Shown one piece after another: positions 58,295-64,000 of a stretch of DNA of 64,000 nt. Origin of the DNA: Eonycteris spelaea (taxonomy: Eukaryota; Chordata; Mammalia; Chiroptera; Pteropodidae); assembly GCA_003508835.1 (NCBI GenBank), contig PUFA01000068.1:7883501-7947500 (forward strand), read 5' to 3'. The notes below the pieces were generated by a model, which saw only the letters and a list, made by a program, of their open reading frames with translations, searched no databases and was not told the DNA's origin. The translations under genes were made by a program, and so were the position numbers. Each line of letters starts with the position of its first letter. The first letter of the stretch is position 1.

Positions 58295-60550
58295 TTTAAT
58301 TTTATTTATTTGTCCTTCAATTTTAAATGATAGCTTTTCTGGATAGAGTAATTTTGGTTGTAGGTCCTTGCTTTTCATTGTTGTGAATTTTCATGTTAAT
58401 TTCTTCTGGCCTGCAAGGTTTCTGTTGAGAAGTCTGTTGACAGTCTTATGGGAGCTCCTGTGTAGGTAACTAACTGCTTTTCTCTTGCTGTTTTTAAGAT
58501 TCTCTCTTTGTCTTTAACCTTTGGTGTTTAAATGATTATGTGTCTTGGTATGGGCCTCTTTAGGCTCATTCTTGAGCGGGACTCTTTGTGCTTCCCGGAT
58601 TTGTATGTCTATTTTCTTTGCCAGGTTAGGAAAATTTCATCAGTATTTCTTAAAATAGCTTTTCAAATCCTTGCTTTCTCCCTTCTCCTTCTGGTAACCC
58701 TATAATGAGGATGTTGTCCCAGAAGCCCCTTAAACTATCCTTATTTTTTAAAATCTTTTTTTTCTTGTTATTCTTCTAGGTGTTTCCTGCTACCTTATCT
58801 TCTAAATCACTGATTCAGTCATCTACTTTATTTAATCTACTATTGATTCCCTCTAATGTAGTCTTCATTTCATTTATTGTATTCTTTATTCCTGACTGGT
58901 TCTTTTTAACGTTTTCTCTCTGTTGATGTTCCAACTGAGTTTATCTATTCTTACCCTAAGTTAATTGAACAGTTTTATAACCAATGTTTTGAACTCTGCA
59001 TCTGATAGATTGCTTGTCTCTATTTTGTTTAGTTCTTTTTCTGAAGCTTTGTTCTGTTCTTTCATTTGGGACATATTTTTCTGTCTCCCCATTAGGACTG
59101 CCTCCCTGTGCTTGTTTCTAAGCATTGCAGAGAGCAGCTATGTCTCCTTGTCTTAGTAGAGGGGCCTTATGTAGGAAGTGTCCTTTGGGTCCCAGTGGTG
59201 CAGTCTCCCTGGTCACCTGAGTTGGGTACTCCAGGTGTGTCCCTTGTATTGGTTGTGTGTGCTCTCCTGTTGTAGTTGAGACTTGATTGCTGTTTGCACA
59301 TGAGTGGAAGGGATTGACCCTTAGGCTGATTGATTGTGAAGACTGGCCATGACTACAGTGGAGGAGCTGTTGTTCAGAGGCTGACCCTATGGAGCAGAAT
59401 TCATGTAGCGGGGCTGTTTTCTGCCCTGTCTGCCCTTTGTTTATGTCTTTTGTAAAGGTGGTTGAGTGGTGCTCTGCTGGGATCTGAAGCTTACAACCAG
59501 GTTTATAGGTTCTGGGGCTTCTTGGGAGGTGCTCTGTTGCATGCCAAGTTCAGCTGCTGCCTGTGTCCTGCCCAGTGCTACTTGGTATGAGCAACAAAAT
59601 GATCTATATAGACAGTTGCCACTTTTGCTTGCTTTGGAGGTGCCTGGGAGAAGCTATGCTATGAATCGAGGCCAGTCGCAACTAGTGCCAGGTATGGCAT
59701 TGTTTAGCAAGTGGCATAGCACACACTGAGGCTAGATGCTGCTTGTATGAGGTTTGTGAAACTTTGAGAAATGTTAGGAACTTTTACAGCATGAACCAAG
59801 ACTGACCATTTGTGTGGAAAAACCACTGGAGGTGGCTTGGGCCGTCCCACTAGTTGAGTGGGGTGGCATCTCAGGAAATCACCAGGGCAAGGAGAACAGT
59901 GTTAACCAGGTTAATGGAGACTCAGATATGAGCCCACCTAAATCTGCATGCTGGGTTGAGGGAGGAGTCAACAAAAGAATAATGGCTTCTGCTAGCACTT
60001 CTGTCCAGTAATAGCTGCCCCTCCAAACCTTGCCCTGAAGCCAGACAATTCAGTTTCTCTTCATATGTCCCTGGTATCTTTCAAGCTTCTGCCACAGTGC
60101 TAGAACTCAGAGAAAGTGAGTCTGTCAGGTGCTAAGTTTGTGTGTAGGCACTTGAAAAGGAATACCTTGGACTCTGGCAGTCCACTGGCTCACTCAGTCA
60201 TTGTGTCTGTTCGTTTCCACAGCTAGACATTGTGAGAACTTTTCTCCCTGGCATGGAACCTTGAGCTGGGGATCCTGGTGTGGAGGTGGGATTTCTTTCC
60301 CCTCAGGGAGGACCCCACAACCAGATATCCCTTTCAAGTTTTAACTACCACACATGAGTGTGGGAACAGCCAGTTCCACATTTCAGTTCCTCCTACCAGT
60401 CTGAATGTGGCTTCTTCTGTATATTCTTAGTTATAGGACTTTTGTTTAGCTAGACTTTAAGCAATTCTCAATGATAGTTGTTCCATAGTTTAGTTGTAGT
60501 TTTGATGTGGTCATGAAAGAAAAAGCAGTGTTTGCACTAGTTTGCCGGAA
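58295..60550 (-). mobile_element. L1 5' half, antisense, 3' truncated
   Basis: On the - strand, a 5' UTR (about 60550-59000) is followed by ORF1 (about 58960-58300). The 5' UTR is paralogous to that of the L1 at 12-15 kb over its whole length (for example 'cagtggtgcagtctccctgg' is in both). ORF1 is recognisable by its coiled-coil region and by the 'ctggcctgcaaggtttctgt' block, but breaks off in the C-terminal domain. ORF2 and the 3' end are absent. The left side abuts the older L1. Confidence 0.85.
58300..58960 (-). pseudogene. L1 ORF1 pseudogene, truncated
   Basis: The fragment covers the coiled-coil and RRM regions and the start of the C-terminal domain, with many stops and frameshifts. 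It is more decayed than the ORF1 at 12660-13431. It cannot encode a working L1 RNA-binding protein. Confidence 0.75.
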
Positions 60551-60764
60551 CACTATTATCTTACTTTTGATGGAGCTTCTTGCACGAAACATAATGTATA
60601 TGCACTTTTGATGGAGCCAAATTCTTAAAGTACTACAAGACATCACCTTGAATGTATAGAAATCTTCTGTGACACATCCATCTTTCCAATGAGATAACTG
60701 AGTAGTAGGAGAGAGAGGAATATGAAACTCTATCTGAGAATTAGAAAATCTCAGTTCTAAAGAT

Positions 60765-61130
60765 TAAAGCTTTTGCTTGTTTTGGTCTCCAGCTCATATT
60801 CTGATCTCTCATCTAACATTCCACTCCAGCTCATTTTCACAGCTCACGCTCCTCAAATATACACATGTTTAATCAGTTATCACCAAGTCTTAATATTTTA
60901 CTCATCTCCCACCTGGATTGTACAACAGGCTCCTTACTGTTCTCTCTACTTTTTTCCTGTCTTGCTCTAATCTGCCATCCCCCAAAGTCAATAGTCTTTC
61001 AGAAAATAAAACTTGACCTTGTGACCTCAGCTTAAATCTCTCTCAGTGGCTTCTCCATAGAATAAAGACCACATTTTTTACTGTAATTCTCAAAGAACTA
61101 CCTGTCTCATTTCAGCCACAATGGATAACT
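60765..61130 (+). repeat. L2 LINE 3' region, sense
   Basis: 'cacctggattgtacaacagg' , 'ctccttactgttctctctac', 'ctctcagtggcttctccata' and 'gaataaagaccacatttttt' are in L2 sense order. Confidence 0.7.
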
Positions 61131-61194
61131 AGTGCTTTTCTCAGTACTGTCTGCCTTGAAGAGGACTTCTTTTAGTAGGAGATCCAACCTATTA

Positions 61195-61330
61195 ACAGCT
61201 TAGTACAATAGTTAGGGCTGTGGGCCCTATAGTCAAGCTGCTTATTTCCAACACTTTGCTCCACCAAGGATGTGAAGTTGAGTTCTTTCTTAACCTCTTT
61301 ATCAGTAACCCCATTGATTTAACACATTTC
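61195..61330 (+). repeat. MIR, sense, weak
   Basis: 'aatagttagggctgtgggcc', 'gatgtgaagttgagttcttt' and 'cttaacctctttatcagtaa' loosely follow the sense MIR. Confidence 0.35.
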
Positions 61331-61750
61331 CTATTTAGAGAAAAAAAAGGGCAACTCATTGCCAGCATTAATTTAACAGAGGTGAAGCAAATCTGACTGG
61401 TTTTCAATGTGAAAATAAAATATAAAAACGATTCCTGGAGTTATTTCTAAACAGAACTTTAATCTTAATGTAACAAATGAATACATAAGTCAGATTCAAG
61501 AATGATGTTAACATCACGTGTAGAAACGCTACGTTTTCTAGGATTTGACATTTTCAGAATGCTATAAATAGAACGATGTTGTTTGTTGCCAGAGACTATT
61601 GATATACTAGAGTGATGTGAAAATAATAATAAAAGCGAAATATTTCATGGGAACTTTGGGGGTAAGTTTCGAATTGTAATCCGTGAGTTATCTCAAGGTA
61701 AATGCTGCAGCCGCAAGCACCACCCGTGAGTATTCTTGGGGCAAATGGAA
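61330..61750. other. Unclassified non-coding sequence
   Basis: No gene or nameable repeat is seen. Confidence 0.4.
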
Positions 61751-61754
61751 AATG

Positions 61755-61960
61755 GGTTAAAAAGCGTAACAATAATGCATAACTAATAAGATTGTGAGAA
61801 TTAAATGAGTTTTGTAACAGAAAACCCTAAAACAAGGCCTGGTGCATGGTCAGTTTAATTTAGTTTCTATTATATGTATTCCTTTGATGTCCACCTCAAA
61901 TGGGCTTCAGGAAGAAGGTGTGAGGATTAAATGAGGCAGTGTAGACAAAATTCCTAAAAG
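61755..61960 (+). repeat. MIR 3' half, sense
   Basis: 'ataagattgtgagaattaaa', 'caaggcctggtgcatggtca' are MIR 3' motifs. A second short piece, 'gtgtgaggattaaatgaggc', follows at about 61919. Confidence 0.6.
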
Positions 61961-61969
61961 AGTTCTGGA

Positions 61970-62585
61970 ATGGGTTTGGCCTTTATATTCTTTATATATT
62001 CTTTATTTCTTCCTAGTCTACAGTCAGGGCCCTATTTTGTCTCCAAAAATAAACAGTTCTCTTCTGCAGGTGTGCCCACTTCTTTCAGGAACACTGTTCA
62101 GGGACTAAGGGTTTGAGAAGGATGTAATTTCAATGGACTTTGTCATTGTGAATTTTATTGTTGGCACTTTTATTTCTAAAATAGGAGCTTTGTTTTCTTG
62201 TTGTTCTATCATTCTGTCTCTCTCTTTTCTGTGCAGTTGCAACTTTTAAAGGCTTAATTAGAGCAATAAAAAAATACCAATTTTGCCTTTCCCTTCTTTT
62301 TAATAACAAGTAAAAGTGGAGAGCCAGCTGTGGGTGAATGCCATTTGAAAGCTGCTACACTCTGAAGTTACATTTTTCACTGCTTCAAGGCACATTTGAA
62401 AATTAGTGCTGACACATGCAAATGAGTTTGTGATGGAGGAAAAAATATATAGATATAATACAAGGTGCTCTGACGACTATTGTGAGTAATAAAGATGACT
62501 TGTGTGGGAGTTATGCTTGATGTCAATGGGGTGAATAAAAAAAAATCAGATTCTCTTATTAACTTTTTCACTTAGAAAGACTGTG
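61970..62585. other. Unclassified, repeat-free, possible conserved element
   Basis: No gene or nameable repeat is seen. The part about 62220-62440 has complex, balanced sequence with an octamer-like 'atgcaaatgag' and 'gcttaatta', which would fit regulatory DNA. If the candidate exon to the right is real, this is its 3' untranslated side; 'tttatt' (aataaa on -) occurs at about 62168. Confidence 0.3.
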
Positions 62586-62590
62586 TACAT

Positions 62591-62788
62591 TTATTTGATG
62601 GTAACTCCTAATTGTGTTTGGAGGCTTCCTTGTTCCCTTCCTACAGCTCTCTGGCCAGTGAAGGCCTTTACACTTTTCACCAGGTGATCATCTTCCTCAC
62701 TGGTAACCTTTAGCAGGGTGTGCATATGGGTTGAGTTTTTGCCAATTTGGATAATGTCCCAAAGTAGATCTGCAGCTTTTTTTCCTTC
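62591..62788 (-). CDS. Candidate terminal coding exon, unrecognised
   Basis: On the - strand a plausible splice acceptor (pyrimidine-leaning 'atttatttttaactttcag', ending at 62789) is followed by 65 open codons and a TAA at 62593-62591. The peptide is rich in charged and helical residues, begins 'EGKKAADLLWDIIQIGKNS' and includes 'LLKVTSEEDDHLVKSV', unlike the repeat-derived frames elsewhere. The helix spacing faintly recalls the C-terminal half of caspase-type CARD domains, but this is weak and I do not assign a family. The stretch is not one of the repeats I recognise. It could equally be a chance open frame, since 65 codons alone is not significant. No upstream exon was found before the window ends. 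Confidence 0.25.
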   Translation of the reverse strand, partial: EGKKAADLLWDIIQIGKNSTHMHTLLKVTSEEDDHLVKSVKAFTGQRAVGREQGSLQTQLGVTIK

Positions 62789-62799
62789 CTGAAAGTTAA

Positions 62800-63380
62800 A
62801 AATAAATAATTAATTAAAATTTCTGAAACTTTCTTCAAGTCACTCTACTAAGAAGTATCAGCAGCAATTAGAATTGCAATACATATCCATTTTTAGAAAA
62901 ATCCGAAAAGTAGAGTCAAGCTGAGGAAGGGTGGGCGACAAAACAGAAGAAAATGTAAGCTGTGCCAGAGAGGTGACAGGAGGGAACTGGAGGTGTGTAA
63001 CATAGAAAAGAGAAGAATGAAAAGGACCACTTCAAGCCCTCATGGATTCATTGAAGAAATGTTTTAGCTAAGCCCTCAGTCTTTTCCTTCTGGCAGCTCC
63101 TGGCCCCCTCTCAAATCCAGGCCAGCTCTCCAGCCTCCCTGTTTTTGTTTGCAGCAGGAATGTCATTGGTCATCATTTCTTTCCACAGCTGCCTCCACTT
63201 CTCCCCTTCCCCCTCTACCTTCCAAAGCCCAAATCCCCCTTATAGAGCAGGATTGTTTAAGAGCAAGCGTTTCCACATCTCCTGGTTCAAGACTCTGCTC
63301 CCCCATGTACTGTAGAGTGCCTTGGACAGTCTTTCCATTCATTCATTCTTTTTTTTTTTTTGTCATACATTGATTTATTC
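62800..63380. other. Unclassified non-coding sequence
   Basis: No gene or nameable repeat; a T13 run lies at about 63349-63361. If the exon at 62591-62788 is real, this is intron. Confidence 0.4.
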
Positions 63381-63394
63381 AACAATATTCAATC

Positions 63395-63575
63395 TTACTC
63401 TGTGCCAGTCACTTACTCTCTCTTAACCTCATTTTCATCTAGGGGTAATGACAGGCCCAATATCACCTTGTCATTAGAAGGACTAGAAGTATCACATGGG
63501 AAGGGTTAAGTGTAATGCCTTACATCTGGAAGTGCTCCCCAAATGGCAGCTGTTATTAGTGTTATCATCATTGTT
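63395..63575 (+). repeat. MIR, sense, diverged
   Basis: 'gtgccagtcacttactctct', 'cttaacctcattttcatcta', 'ggggtaatgacaggccc' and 'gcagctgttattagtgttat' follow the sense MIR. Confidence 0.65.
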
Positions 63576-63579
63576 TTCT

Positions 63580-64000
63580 GTCACCAAAGAGGAGCACATA
63601 GAACTCATGTGTTTTGTAGATTTTAGAGATGCCCCCTTCCTAAGAACAGAAGAGATGTGATAAAGTAAGTGAATTATTCAGCTAGAGGAGCAATAATGTG
63701 AAGAGGAGGGGAAAGGGGATCTTGTAGAAAGGCAGGGACACTGAAGGTCCGGAGAGGCAGAGGTAGTGCCCCAGGCAGCTAGGATGAGCTAAAGATGGAG
63801 CTTTTTTTCATCTGATGGTGCTCTGTGCTTTTGTTTCCTTGTGTTCATTTTCTGTTTGGGGAAAATCGTTGCCATTTGTAAAAACAGTTTTAAAGCAAAT
63901 AGGCCTGTGGCTTTTGTTTTGGAATGTTTGCCTTTTATTTGTATCCCCTTAATGGTATGGTGGTCTTTCTATCAGTGGCCTTTTTCTACCCAAGCAAAGT
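63580..64000. other. Unclassified non-coding sequence
   Basis: No gene or nameable repeat is seen to the window end. Confidence 0.4.

Overview
This is a eutherian mammal genomic window, AT-rich, CpG-poor and without any recognisable protein-coding gene. It is packed with old mammal-wide repeats (MIR, L2, MER5/MER20-type DNA transposons, decayed L1) and long microsatellites. The best lineage clue is three copies of a SINE whose head is a 5S rRNA sequence (10752-10887 +, 38440-38645 +, 57664-57942 -). As I recall, 5S-rRNA-derived SINEs are known among mammals mainly from Old World fruit bats (Meg-RS/Meg-RL) and from the springhare. The L1 3' end at 12010-12360 is of the type common in Laurasiatheria, and every L1 here is broken, in line with the reported loss of L1 activity in megabats. 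I therefore infer a pteropodid bat; a 5S consensus comparison would settle this.

Layout: 1-10 kb holds MIR and L2 relics, two DNA-transposon relics and three microsatellite blocks. 10.7-15 kb holds a short 5S-type SINE copy and an antisense L1 with complete 5' UTR and ORF1 but most of ORF2 deleted. 15-20 kb is mostly unclassified, with a striking 19-bp-arm hairpin at 16658-16701 and a MER5/MER20 pair. 20.7-23.3 kb is a very old antisense L1 5' region. 23-53 kb alternates MIR and L2 copies on both strands with unclassified sequence, (GATA)n, (AT)n and (GT)n(GA)n arrays, a long-type 5S SINE with a perfect 11-bp target duplication, and two old LTR-like repeats. 53.8 kb has a 50-bp alternating purine-pyrimidine tract. 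54.9-60.5 kb is an L1 cluster: a 5'-inverted fragment, an antisense ORF2 3' region split by a nested 5S SINE, then a second antisense L1 5' half. 60.5-64 kb has L2 and MIR relics and one candidate antisense terminal exon (62591-62788).

No gene network can be described. The window reads as intergenic or long-intron DNA; its content is mainly a record of transposition, nesting, deletion and template-switch mutation. Repeat family names were assigned by eye against remembered consensus sequences, so boundaries are approximate (often +/-20-50 bp) and subfamily names are mostly withheld.
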